The notes beneath the pieces are model-generated. The model did not search any database. It saw only the letters and a program-made list of their open reading frames with translations, and was not told the DNA's origin. Below are positions 9,517-17,622 of a stretch of DNA of 64,000 nucleotides, one piece after another. Origin of the DNA: Neobacillus niacini (lineage in GTDB: Bacteria; Bacillota; Bacilli; Bacillales; Cytobacillaceae); assembly GCF_000759675.1 (NCBI RefSeq), contig NZ_BAWM01000152.1, positions 1 through 64,000 on the forward strand, in the 5' to 3' direction. A program made the translations under genes and the position numbers. How positions within the stretch are numbered: position 1 is the stretch's first letter; the number at the start of each line of letters is the position of its first letter.

Positions 9517-10047
9517 TTACACCATCGGCATAAAGACTTCTAAACCCAGTTCGTTTTCTGAGAATTCCTTAACTACACACTCGATTTCCGAGGAGATCAG
9601 GAATTGTTCAATCAGTTCTTTTTTTATTATTATTCCGCTAAAATCAAAAAAGAAACGAACTCCATCTGATTGCGGTTGAATTGTTATTGATAAATGATTT
9701 TCTTGAAAGGCCTCAATTGCCTGATCCAAGCAAATAAAGAAGGATTTTGTCCAATTCGACAAAATTTTATCATTTACTCCCACAGCTACATAATCAGTTA
9801 GTACCTCATATTCTAGCTGAAATAAATGACTCTCCCAATTTGATTTTAAGAGCAAGGAAGCAAACCTTGGTATGTGAAAATTTGAGAGGTTTGACTCATG
9901 CTGTGCTTCGATCACAATTTCATTTATATATGCTTTTGCCCGGTCAATTCTATTTAAATCCAAGTTCCCTTTGATTAACTGCAGCCTATTCAGCCAATCA
10001 TGCCGTGAGTGCCGCAGCACTTCAACGATATCCCATTCTTTGTCCAT
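9517..10047 (-). CDS. spo0B: Sporulation initiation phosphotransferase Spo0B
   Basis: Spo0B relays phosphate from Spo0F to Spo0A. The 176-aa protein carries the phosphoacceptor motif [15 protein letters not shown] with the presumed active His16, in the first helix of the dimerising hairpin (residues 5-65), followed by a degenerate ATPase-like C-terminal domain. It is a little shorter at the N-terminus than the 192-aa B. subtilis protein; sequence outside the His helix is divergent, as expected for this fast-evolving family. It is cotranscribed with obg. Confidence 0.92.
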   Translation of the reverse strand: MDKEWDIVEVLRHSRHDWLNRLQLIKGNLDLNRIDRAKAYINEIVIEAQHESNLSNFHIPRFASLLLKSNWESHLFQLEYEVLTDYVAVGVNDKILSNWTKSFFICLDQAIEAFQENHLSITIQPQSDGVRFFFDFSGIIIKKELIEQFLISSEIECVVKEFSENELGLEVFMPMV

Positions 10048-10090
10048 AATCGCACTCCTAGCTTAAGTGTCGAAAAAACTATTTTCTGTT

Positions 10091-10099
10091 AGTATATCA
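10091..10099 (-). promoter_or_regulatory. Candidate extended -10 promoter of spo0B-obg
   Basis: The minus strand reads TGATATACT, a TGn-extended sigma-A -10 element 44 bases upstream of the spo0B start. No good -35 is visible. The rest of the 10048-10213 gap shows no gene. Confidence 0.45.
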
Positions 10100-10213
10100 A
10101 AAAAGTTCACATGAGTAAGCAATTTTGTGCGAATGTTTTCCAATTGAGGTATTATGAGGCTATTTTCGGGTGGTCAATTTGGAGTTTTATCTGGATAATT
10201 TTTCCTTATCGTT

Positions 10214-10250
10214 TAAAAAAGAAAACCCTAACCAATCAGGTTAGAGTTTT
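10214..10250 (-). terminator. Terminator of rplU-prp-rpmA
   Basis: An AAAAC-CTAACC/GGTTAG-GTTTT stem (10222-10233 with 10239-10250) with T-rich minus-strand tail lies just after the rpmA stop. Confidence 0.85.
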
Positions 10251-10260
10251 CACTGAAAGC

Positions 10261-10554
<294 letters not shown>

Positions 10555-10566
10555 TTATTCCACCTC

Positions 10567-10896
10567 CTACTTTTTGAAGGTAATTTTTATGTGCTTTCCG
10601 TATTCTTCTTCAATCGTCCGTAATGAAACGATCATACCTTCTAGAAGAAGCTGCACTTTCTCATTTATGTCTTCCGGAAGTTCATCTGGAACTACACAGC
10701 GGAGAAAGCCATCTCCCTGCTCAATCTCAGGAGTAACACCTGTTAGGGCGTGCACAGCATTGATTGCACCGATGGATACTGCGGATGCGCCTGCACAGAC
10801 GATATCCTTTCCCCGATCAGCGAAAAATGCATGACCACTTATTTCAAATGATTGAATCGAATTGGATTCAGTACGATTAATCGTAATTTGAATCAT
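10567..10896 (-). CDS. prp: Ribosomal-processing cysteine protease Prp
   Basis: Prp (YsxB) cleaves the N-terminal extension of L27. The 109-aa protein has the conserved catalytic pair in SGHAFFADRGKDIVCAGASA: His22 and Cys34. It lies between rplU and rpmA, with 12-base gaps on both sides, the usual Firmicute order, so protease and substrate are made from one transcript. Confidence 0.95.
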   Translation of the reverse strand: MIQITINRTESNSIQSFEISGHAFFADRGKDIVCAGASAVSIGAINAVHALTGVTPEIEQGDGFLRCVVPDELPEDINEKVQLLLEGMIVSLRTIEEEYGKHIKITFKK

Positions 10897-10908
10897 CGTG
10901 ATAACACC

Positions 10909-11217
10909 TTACGCGTTGATTGCTTCAATAACAACTTTAGTGTATGGCTGACGATGACCTTGCTTTTTACGGTTGTTTTTCTTCGCTTTGTATTTGAAAA
11001 CGATGATTTTCTTCGCACGGCCTTGTTTTTCAACTTTAGCTGTAACAGTAGCACCAGCCACTAATGGGCTTCCTACTTTTACATTTTCTCCGCCAACGAA
11101 TAATACCTTATCAAATGTAACTGTTTCGCCTGCTTCAGCGTTAAGTTTTTCAATGTAGATAGCTTGACCAGCTTCTACCTTAATTTGCTTACCACCTGTT
11201 TCGATAATTGCGTACAT
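10909..11217 (-). CDS. rplU: 50S ribosomal protein L21
   Basis: L21 (102 aa) binds 23S rRNA in the large subunit. It begins [25 protein letters not shown] and ends with the basic [15 protein letters not shown] signature. It is first in the rplU-prp-rpmA operon and is preceded by a structured leader. Confidence 0.97.
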   Translation of the reverse strand: MYAIIETGGKQIKVEAGQAIYIEKLNAEAGETVTFDKVLFVGGENVKVGSPLVAGATVTAKVEKQGRAKKIIVFKYKAKKNNRKKQGHRQPYTKVVIEAINA

Positions 11218-11220
11218 AAC

Positions 11221-11332
11221 TGCACCTCCTTATAAACTCAGACTCGCCATATACAGGCGCTAATGCTTACGCATTGACTTAATACCTGTCCTGTGCGGTT
11301 GTAGCACGGGTGCTACAAACATAACATTGAAA
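11221..11332 (-). ncRNA. L21 leader (cis-regulatory 5' UTR)
   Basis: The 110 bases before rplU contain a strong hairpin GTAGCAC/GTGCTAC (11301-11316) and further paired segments, in the position of the known L21 leader of Bacillaceae, thought to be the autogenous control site of the rplU operon. The identification rests on position and the hairpin; no fold or covariance search was run. Confidence 0.7.
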
Positions 11333-11362
11333 ATTTTATCATGATATAGGCGAAAGTGTCAA
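11333..11362 (-). promoter_or_regulatory. Sigma-A promoter of rplU operon
   Basis: Minus strand TTGACA (11362-11357) and TAAAAT (11338-11333) are separated by 18 bases. The -35 overlaps the stop codon of rng. Confidence 0.75.
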
Positions 11363-12819
11363 TAGGGTTCATCAGCTTTTTGCGCTATTTCAGCATGACT
11401 CCCAAATTGTTTTACAACATAGAAATGTGTCGCAGAAGGCTGAATCGAAAAATATACTTTCATTTTCAGCCATTCTTCTACCATTTCAAGATGTGGTGTA
11501 ATTGCCTCTTTTACCTCTTTCGTTGTTTCAACTAATACTGCTTCATCATCTGCATTACGGTGTTCTAACAACTCCCGCTCCAATCGGAATGCAATCGTAT
11601 CTGCACTTAATATTCTTCCTGTCCCGTCGCAAACATGACATTTCACCTGAAGGGCTTCTGAGAGTGATACCTTTGTTTTCTTCCTTGTTAGCTGGAGGAT
11701 TCCAAGTGCCGTAAATCCGATGATCTTTGTTCTCGTCTTATCCTGTTGAAATTGTTTCTCTATCGTTTCCTGAACGTATCGCTTGTCCTTATCATTTTTC
11801 ATATCAATAAAGTCAATAAGAACAATCCCACCAATATCACGAAGCTTAAGCTGGCGGGCAATTTCGATAGCCGCAAGCGTATTTGTTTTTACCACGGTAT
11901 CTTGGTAATCATTTTTGCCAGAGAACTTCCCAGTATTGACGTCGATAATGGTTAAGGCTTCGGTTTCATCAAAGATTAAATAGGCCCCGTTGTCCAGCCA
12001 GACAATTCGCTTTAGCGCCTTGTCAATTTCATGCTCAATTCGATGATGTGTGAATATATTTTCTTTCCCATTATAATAGGTGATTTTTAGATTAGGATTT
12101 CTTGATTGTATTAATTTTTTTAATGGAAGGTCATCGACAAATACTTCTCCTGAAGTCATTTGCGTGAAGGAATCAAGGACCATTTGGGTAAAAGTATCTT
12201 TTTGATAGATGATTCCTGGCTTTTTTAGTGTAGCTGCTTTCTCCAGCAAATCAGCTGATTGACTTCGCAAGGTATTTAATTCATTCACCATTTCCTCTTC
12301 AGTTGCAGAAGTACTTGAAGTACGAAAAATAAGCCCTTCCTCTTCACTTTTCAGTTTCATGCCTAAACTTCGAAGATGATCCTTTTCATCAACAATTTTT
12401 TTAGAAACCGCAACATAGCGCCCTTGTGGCATATAAATAAGGTTCATTCCAGTAAGTTCAATAATTCCCGTTACTCTTGAACCCTTGGGACCTGATGCAT
12501 CCTTATCTACTTGAACCAAAAGCTTTTCGCCTTGATGAACAAAGGCGGATACACTTTTCTTCTCTTTATCAATACTCCGCTCAGGTGATAATACATAGGA
12601 AGCCAGCACATCGCGATGTAGATAGGCATTTTTCTCTTCGCCGATATCGATAAATGCTGCATTCATTCCGGGCAAAACTTTGGTTACGGTCCCAAAATAA
12701 ATATTACCGACCAGAGATCGTTGCTCTGGTCGGTCAAAAATAATTTCTTCAACTGTATTATTTCGAACGTAAGCAAATCTCTTTTCTCTTGAAACTGCAT
12801 TTACAATTAACTTTTCCAA
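11359..12819 (-). CDS. rng: Ribonuclease E/G family protein (RNase G)
   Basis: An endoribonuclease of 486 aa that cuts AU-rich single-stranded RNA in rRNA maturation and mRNA decay. It has an N-terminal S1 domain (about residues 35-120, GNIYFGTVTKVLPGMNAAFIDIGEEKNAYLH), a 5' sensor/RNase H-like region, the DNase I-like catalytic segment with metal-binding aspartates in TIIDVNTGKFSG and GIVLIDFIDMKNDKD, and the CHVCDGTGR zinc-link. There is no long C-terminal scaffold, so it is RNase G-like. B. subtilis 168 lacks an RNase E/G gene, so its presence helps separate this organism from it. Confidence 0.93.
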   Translation of the reverse strand: MEKLIVNAVSREKRFAYVRNNTVEEIIFDRPEQRSLVGNIYFGTVTKVLPGMNAAFIDIGEEKNAYLHRDVLASYVLSPERSIDKEKKSVSAFVHQGEKLLVQVDKDASGPKGSRVTGIIELTGMNLIYMPQGRYVAVSKKIVDEKDHLRSLGMKLKSEEEGLIFRTSSTSATEEEMVNELNTLRSQSADLLEKAATLKKPGIIYQKDTFTQMVLDSFTQMTSGEVFVDDLPLKKLIQSRNPNLKITYYNGKENIFTHHRIEHEIDKALKRIVWLDNGAYLIFDETEALTIIDVNTGKFSGKNDYQDTVVKTNTLAAIEIARQLKLRDIGGIVLIDFIDMKNDKDKRYVQETIEKQFQQDKTRTKIIGFTALGILQLTRKKTKVSLSEALQVKCHVCDGTGRILSADTIAFRLERELLEHRNADDEAVLVETTKEVKEAITPHLEMVEEWLKMKVYFSIQPSATHFYVVKQFGSHAEIAQKADEPY

Positions 12820-12863
12820 ACCAACATCCTCACTTTTGTTCTAATTGTTTCTATTATACCTAA

Positions 12864-13730
12864 TTAGTAAGAAAAGAGAAGGTCACTGATTTTATCTGTT
12901 AACCGTTTTTCTGAAAAATAAGCGTGCAGCAGTTCATTTTCATCCAACATCCCTTTTTCTTTGCCATTACTCTCAACAATAATCGGGTGCTTACAGCCTC
13001 GTTGAAATTTTTCTAACACATCAATCAACAAGTCTTGTTCATTTGCTTGGATGGGTTTCAAGGCTTGGAGGTCGCTCTTTTTGCCATAGTAGCGCTCAAG
13101 TAGGAATCTCATAAAAATATATCGACGCTGCTTCCATTCATGATAGAGCGAGAACAATAAGAATCCTACGATAATCCAGACATTTATTTGCTCTGGTGCC
13201 GATAGGAGCGTAAGAATCGAAAAGATTCCAATGCTGAAAAAGGAGATGATTAAGGTTAATCGGTGTGCAATTGGAAATGATTTTTTTAAGGATAGGAGCA
13301 TAAATATCAGTTTTCCGCCATCCAGCGGCCAAACCGGAAACAGATTGAAGATAAAAATCATGATATTGTAGTGATAAAATAATAGGTACAAATCTTCAGG
13401 AATTACCTCAAAGGAAAATAATGTGTATGCTAGCGCAACCATCCAGATGTGCTGAAGCGGTCCTGCAAGGACAACAATGGCCTCTTCCTTTAACGGCCGG
13501 TTCCCGTGCTCCTCCATTTCAGCCACCCCTCCAAACGGAAGGATGGTGATTTTTTTTATTCTCCATGAAAAAAAAGAAGCCGCTGCAGCATGCCCCATTT
13601 CATGGATGAAAATAATGCCGATTAAAAGGCATACCTCGAGGAAATGTGCTGTAGCAATAGATAACGCGATGACAATCCATAACAATGGATGGATATGAAC
13701 GTGTTGTAATAAATATATGACTCTATTCAA
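12864..13730 (-). CDS. spoIVFB: Stage IV sporulation intramembrane protease SpoIVFB
   Basis: SpoIVFB is a site-2-type metalloprotease in the outer forespore membrane that cleaves pro-sigma-K to start late mother-cell transcription. The 288-aa protein has about six transmembrane segments, the zinc motif HEMGH (in IIFIHEMGHAAAASFF), the third-ligand motif in NLFPVWPLDGGK, and a C-terminal CBS-like domain (last about 80 residues). Its start overlaps the end of spoIVFA by 8 bases, coupling it to its partner. Confidence 0.93.
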   Translation of the reverse strand: MNRVIYLLQHVHIHPLLWIVIALSIATAHFLEVCLLIGIIFIHEMGHAAAASFFSWRIKKITILPFGGVAEMEEHGNRPLKEEAIVVLAGPLQHIWMVALAYTLFSFEVIPEDLYLLFYHYNIMIFIFNLFPVWPLDGGKLIFMLLSLKKSFPIAHRLTLIISFFSIGIFSILTLLSAPEQINVWIIVGFLLFSLYHEWKQRRYIFMRFLLERYYGKKSDLQALKPIQANEQDLLIDVLEKFQRGCKHPIIVESNGKEKGMLDENELLHAYFSEKRLTDKISDLLFSY

Positions 13731-14508
13731 AACGAATCACCTGAATCGGGTCGATGAAATCATCGCCTTTTTTAATGGAAAAATAATACGTGCCCTTCGT
13801 TTTGTCTTCTCCGGTTGATTCTAAGGCTGTACCCACGACAGTTTCTGTTTCAATAAACTGATATAAACTAACTTTTATTTCATCGAGATTACCATAGGTG
13901 GACTGTGTTTGATCAGCATGCTGGATGATGACGGTTTTACCCGTATCTTCCTTTACGCCAGCGAACATGACATTCCCTTCTTTCATCGCTTCAACGCGTG
14001 CCCCTTTTTCGGTTTCAATCATGATACCCTGTCCATTTTTCTCAAAGTTTTCAAGGACCTTTCCTGAAAAAACAGGTATATCATGGTCTTTCTCAACTAC
14101 GTTTTCCTGCCCACCTTTTTCTTCTTCCGTAAACGGCAGAAGAGCTAATGGCTTACCGAATTGATCCTCGTACCATTTAGACACGGTTGCAAATTTAAAA
14201 TCCTGCTCCATTGTTTTCATCACAAAATCCTTTGCTGGAGCAAATGTTGCAGAATTCTCTCGGAACATAATAGCAATCACAAGAAATAATAGTGCGGATG
14301 CCAGGATCTTGAAGATGAAAACTTCCTTCTTAAATAAAGGATGGACAACATCGTCCTTACCGGCTTCATAAGAAGAAAAATGATTAAAACCGTATTTTTC
14401 ATCTTCCCCCGGCCAAGTAATTTCTCGTTCAGGACCTTTTCCTGGTGAACTGTTCTCTCTTTTTCGCTTTGCGATTCGTCGCCGTATTTCCTCTGGTGTA
14501 GACCGCAT
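13723..14508 (-). CDS. spoIVFA: Stage IV sporulation protein SpoIVFA
   Basis: SpoIVFA anchors and inhibits SpoIVFB until the SpoIVB signal arrives. The 261-aa protein has an N-terminal basic cytoplasmic segment (MRSTPEEIRRRIAKRKRE), one transmembrane helix (about residues 85-105, ILASALLFLVIAIMF) and a C-terminal M23/LytM-like domain lacking a clear catalytic His/Asp set, consistent with a pseudo-peptidase. The ATG at 14508 is preferred over an in-frame TTG 12 bases upstream; the ribosome site is weak for both. It forms a two-gene operon with spoIVFB. Confidence 0.9.
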   Translation of the reverse strand: MRSTPEEIRRRIAKRKRENSSPGKGPEREITWPGEDEKYGFNHFSSYEAGKDDVVHPLFKKEVFIFKILASALLFLVIAIMFRENSATFAPAKDFVMKTMEQDFKFATVSKWYEDQFGKPLALLPFTEEEKGGQENVVEKDHDIPVFSGKVLENFEKNGQGIMIETEKGARVEAMKEGNVMFAGVKEDTGKTVIIQHADQTQSTYGNLDEIKVSLYQFIETETVVGTALESTGEDKTKGTYYFSIKKGDDFIDPIQVIRFE

Positions 14509-14712
14509 TATACCCACCAACCTTTAGACAGCTTTTTGTACAAGTCTATGTGGTTGTCTCAGAGAGTATGACTCCGGCATAACTTTTTTAGGTTTTGTAC
14601 ATTTTTCAAAAGTCTTTGTACATTTATACCTATATTTCCATTTAACTACAAACACCCAACAACTAAAAAATGGACAATTGCCTACCTATAAAATGAAACT
14701 TCCATGAATTTG

Positions 14713-14750
14713 TGGATAAGCCACACGTTTTTTTGGCTTATCCATATAAT
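14713..14750 (+). promoter_or_regulatory. Inverted repeat and candidate promoter before the spermidine-synthase-like gene
   Basis: A perfect 11-bp inverted repeat TGGATAAGCCA/TGGCTTATCCA (14713-14723 and 14734-14744) is overlapped by CATATAAT (14743-14750). That box could be a sigma-E/sigma-K -10 (with AC at 14723-14726, 16 bases upstream, for sigma-K) or a sigma-A TATAAT without a good -35. The hairpin has no T-run and may be an operator. The rest of 14509-14712 shows no gene. Confidence 0.4.
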
Positions 14751-14781
14751 GACTGTAACTTACAATTAGAGGTGAATATAT

Positions 14782-16551
14782 TTGTCTAACAGTCACAAAG
14801 ATCATTCTTATCGCGGGGATATTTACGATTTCATTGAGCTGAACCAACTATTATCTGGTCCTCACCAAATTCTTTTTGAGGGGAAGAGTCCATACCAGGA
14901 CGTGCTTTTGATAGAAACGAAGAATATCCGTTTATACTGGAACAATCAATTAATGTGGAATAGCTTGGATGAACGGATTTTTCACGAAGCTCTTGTTCAT
15001 CCGGCTTTTGTCATATCAGACAAGCACGAACGTGTCTTAATCATCGGTGATGAATGCGGAATGGCATTGCGCGAAGCCCTCAAATATGCAGATGTAAGCC
15101 ATGTTAGTTTCGTGCCCCTACCTGGTGAAACCCTTTTAGCTGCGCAGAAAACACAAGAAATTTCTGAAATAAATGAAGGTTCTTTTTTTGATAAACGTGT
15201 TCAAATTATCAAGAGTAACATTCATGACTTCTTCAAGAAAGAACAGCAGCCATTTGATGTGATAATCGTGGATCTTCCTGATCCAGAAGCCAAGGAAAGA
15301 AGCAAAATGTATACAACAGAAATCTATAGAAAATTATCCAATCTCCTAACCGATGACGGTATATTGGTTTCACAGTCCGCATCACCTGAAGATACCCCGG
15401 TGGTTTACTGGAGTATTGAAAAAACTATACAAAGCGCTTCCCTTCACACTCTTAACTATCATGTTAATGTTCCATGGTTTGGAGACTGTGGATTTCACCT
15501 TGCCGGGAAGAAAGTTCTAAAGTGGTGTGGAGAGAAAATAAATACCCCAAACCGTTCATTACCAAAAAACATAAAAACATGGTTTACTTTTTCGCAGCAG
15601 TTAATGTCATACAAAAAACAAGCTGTTGTCAACTCATTAAAGTGCTTACGCCTATGTAGATTCCTTCCGAATAATGTGCAAGATCCGGAAGACATGAAAG
15701 AACTTCGTCATCTGCTTTCCAATTCCCATCGAGTACTATATGAAGGCGGAACAAAGGGAGATCGTGTATTAGTGTTGGAGACAAATGATGTGCGACTGTA
15801 TCTAGACAAGCAGCTTCAATTTAGTTCTTTAGATGAAAAAATCTATCATGAGGCTCTTGTTCATCCGGCACTTTCCATGGTTCCAAAAAGGGAACGTATT
15901 CTAATTGCAGGTGGCGGGGATGGATTTGCCATTCGCGAGGTTCTTAAATATCAAGATGTTAAGCATATTGACTTAGTAGACCTCGATCCATTAATGATCG
16001 ACATCGCCCGTAATATACCTAAAGTAGCATCCCTAAACAAAAGAGCACTCCATGATAAACGGGTATCCGTCCATCAGAAAGATATCCAGGTATTTCAAAA
16101 AGAACAAAAGGAACCTTATGATGTCATCATTGTGGACTTGCCAGACCCAGGTGATGAACTATTGAGCCGATTGTATACGGTAGAATTTTTCAGCCAATTA
16201 TCCAATTTACTAACGGAAGATGGCATTTTAGTTTGTCAATCTCATTCACCAGGGTATGCTCCATTTGTGTACTGGAGTATTGGATTATCACTTAAAGGGA
16301 CTGGAATGCATATCAGGAGCTACCATACCGATGTTCCTTCATTTGGGGATTGGGGCTTTCACTTGGCCTCAAAAAAGCAGCTGCAATCATTGAACAGAAA
16401 AGTATTTGTCCCGAATCAAACACTCCCGGAAGACCTGTCCAGCTTATTTAGCTTTCCATCAAAATCCCGGTCGGTTCGAGAGAATTCACATATGAATACC
16501 TTGTCAAACCTAAAACTACAAGAAATTTATAAACAAGAACTACGAAGGTAA
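14782..16551 (+). CDS. Tandem spermidine-synthase-like fusion protein, N-terminal half degenerate
   Basis: The 589-aa product consists of two homologous aminopropyltransferase-like halves. The second half (about 308-535) keeps the family features: LDEKIYHEALVHPA, the dcAdoMet motif IAGGGDG (377-381), the acidic VDLDP at 399-403 and IIVDLPDP (449-456). The first half (about 19-245) aligns along its length and keeps DERIFHEALVHPA and IIVDLPDP (161-168), but the nucleotide motif is IIGDECG (87-93) and the acidic residues are replaced by VPLP (111-114), so that half probably does not bind substrate. Usual SpeE proteins are single-domain, about 280 aa. The start is TTG with AGAGGTGA before it. It heads a plus-strand three-gene island with speD-like and ExsF-like genes. 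The substrate is unknown. Confidence 0.82.
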   Translation: MSNSHKDHSYRGDIYDFIELNQLLSGPHQILFEGKSPYQDVLLIETKNIRLYWNNQLMWNSLDERIFHEALVHPAFVISDKHERVLIIGDECGMALREALKYADVSHVSFVPLPGETLLAAQKTQEISEINEGSFFDKRVQIIKSNIHDFFKKEQQPFDVIIVDLPDPEAKERSKMYTTEIYRKLSNLLTDDGILVSQSASPEDTPVVYWSIEKTIQSASLHTLNYHVNVPWFGDCGFHLAGKKVLKWCGEKINTPNRSLPKNIKTWFTFSQQLMSYKKQAVVNSLKCLRLCRFLPNNVQDPEDMKELRHLLSNSHRVLYEGGTKGDRVLVLETNDVRLYLDKQLQFSSLDEKIYHEALVHPALSMVPKRERILIAGGGDGFAIREVLKYQDVKHIDLVDLDPLMIDIARNIPKVASLNKRALHDKRVSVHQKDIQVFQKEQKEPYDVIIVDLPDPGDELLSRLYTVEFFSQLSNLLTEDGILVCQSHSPGYAPFVYWSIGLSLKGTGMHIRSYHTDVPSFGDWGFHLASKKQLQSLNRKVFVPNQTLPEDLSSLFSFPSKSRSVRENSHMNTLSNLKLQEIYKQELRR

Positions 16552-16555
16552 CTTA

Positions 16556-16598
16556 CCAAAAAGGCTCTACTCTGAATATGAGTAGAGCACCTTTTTGG
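16556..16598 (+). terminator. Terminator or attenuator after the tandem spermidine-synthase-like gene
   Basis: A stem GGcTCTACTC/GAGTAGAgcaCC (16563-16591) is followed by TTTTT. It separates the first gene from the speD-like gene, which therefore probably has its own promoter. A CATACGAT box near 16657 could be a mother-cell -10 but no matching -35 is clear. Confidence 0.7.
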
Positions 16599-16689
16599 AA
16601 ATTTTATTATTTCTATAAAACTTGGACAACCGTACAATTTATTTTTCCATAAATCCCATACGATAACTTATAAAGGAAAACGGAGGGGA

Positions 16690-16704
16690 ATGATGGGACT
16701 TTGA
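16690..16704 (+). other. Five-codon open frame (MMGL-stop) overlapping the speD-like start
   Basis: ATGATGGGACTTTGA lies just after GGAGGGG and its TGA overlaps the TTG start of the speD-like gene in another frame (CTTTGACC). It may be chance, or may couple or limit translation of the decarboxylase. Confidence 0.3.
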
Positions 16705-17081
16705 CCATAGAAGGAAAGCATATTATCATTGATGCATTTATGTGCGATTCTACTCATTTAAATGACATCAAATTTTTAGAAGAAATGTGTAAAAAGGCGG
16801 CTCTTGGTGCAGATATGGAGATATTATACTGTTACTTCCACCAATTTGAGCCACAAGGTGTAACAGGAGTACTGGTTTTATCCACTTCTCATTTATCTAT
16901 TCATACATGGCCAGAAGAGAAGTATGTTTCATTAGATTTTTATACTTGTGGAACTCTAGAACTTACATCTCAAGTAGAATTTCTTATTAAGGAATTGTCT
17001 TCAAAGCAAGCAATGGTATACTCCATTTCCCGAGGCGTTTCATATCCTCAACTTATTAAGTGTGAAGAATTAGGCAGTTGA
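16701..17081 (+). CDS. S-adenosylmethionine decarboxylase-like protein (SpeD family)
   Basis: SpeD enzymes are pyruvoyl-dependent and make decarboxylated AdoMet, the aminopropyl donor for spermidine synthases. This 126-aa protein matches the prokaryotic class in length and in the core STSHLSIHTWPEEKYVSLDFYTCG. The presumed pyruvoyl precursor Ser63, proton donor His68 and Cys83 are all present. The residue before the cleavage serine is Thr62 instead of the usual Glu, so autoprocessing or substrate choice may differ. The start must be TTG at 16701 because the nearby ATGs run out of frame into a stop. It lies between the tandem SpeE-like gene and the ExsF-like gene. Confidence 0.85.
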   Translation: MTIEGKHIIIDAFMCDSTHLNDIKFLEEMCKKAALGADMEILYCYFHQFEPQGVTGVLVLSTSHLSIHTWPEEKYVSLDFYTCGTLELTSQVEFLIKELSSKQAMVYSISRGVSYPQLIKCEELGS

Positions 17082-17111
17082 CATTTGCATATTTAACCAA
17101 GGTGGAAAAAT

Positions 17112-17558
17112 ATGAGAACCAAAAATGTAAAGCCATTTACTTATGGATCATTATATAAACAAGATTACCCTTATGGCAAGAATGTCCCACTTGCGGCTGG
17201 GAACCTAATCGATTTTACTATAGCCGGACCCTACCAAAATACTAGACCTGATATTGCAGCAAATAGAATTACAGTTTACAAGTCAGGTGTTTATCAGATC
17301 ACAGCAGATGTATCCGTTATTTTAGAAGAAGAACAATTTGCCGTTTTCAACATCAACCGACTTCCTGATGGATCTGATCCACTGATAGGTTCTACCTTCG
17401 ATGCAAACGGTATAAGCACCATCACCGGAATAACGGTTCAAGCTTTTTTAAATGCTGGAGATGCGATCGGTATTTTAATTGCTGATACGTTTGTGCCAAG
17501 AGGGAAACCACCACGATATAATAGAGCCGCACTCACGGTTTATTTACTGGAATATTAA
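17112..17558 (+). CDS. ExsF/BclA-C-terminal-like jelly-roll protein, probably spore surface
   Basis: A 148-aa protein with no signal peptide. Its last 100 residues show the pattern of the C1q/TNF-like beta sandwich of exosporium proteins such as BxpB/ExsF: ITVYKSGVYQITADVSVIL, then FNINR, GSTFDANGISTITGITVQAFLNAGDAIGILI, and ending AALTVYLLEY. That family forms trimers on spore surfaces. It starts 30 bases after the speD-like gene behind AAGGTGG, so the two are probably cotranscribed. Similarity is inferred by eye; a non-spore C1q-like role is possible. Confidence 0.6.
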   Translation: MRTKNVKPFTYGSLYKQDYPYGKNVPLAAGNLIDFTIAGPYQNTRPDIAANRITVYKSGVYQITADVSVILEEEQFAVFNINRLPDGSDPLIGSTFDANGISTITGITVQAFLNAGDAIGILIADTFVPRGKPPRYNRAALTVYLLEY

Positions 17559-17586
17559 AAGGAAATTGTGCTTTATTTATAATAAA

Positions 17587-17616
17587 AAGCCTGTCCACTA
17601 TCTAGTGGACAGGCTT
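17587..17616. terminator. Bidirectional terminator between the ExsF-like gene and minD
   Basis: A perfect 14-bp stem AAGCCTGTCCACTA/TAGTGGACAGGCTT with a 2-base centre has A- and T-rich flanks and separates convergent genes. Confidence 0.9.
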
Positions 17617-17622
17617 GTTTAT

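Noticed and set aside
16690-16704. Frameshift in the speD-like gene, with true start at ATG 16690
   Set aside because: The family N-terminus and length (126 aa, with motif numbering matching known enzymes) are complete from the TTG, so no frameshift is needed.
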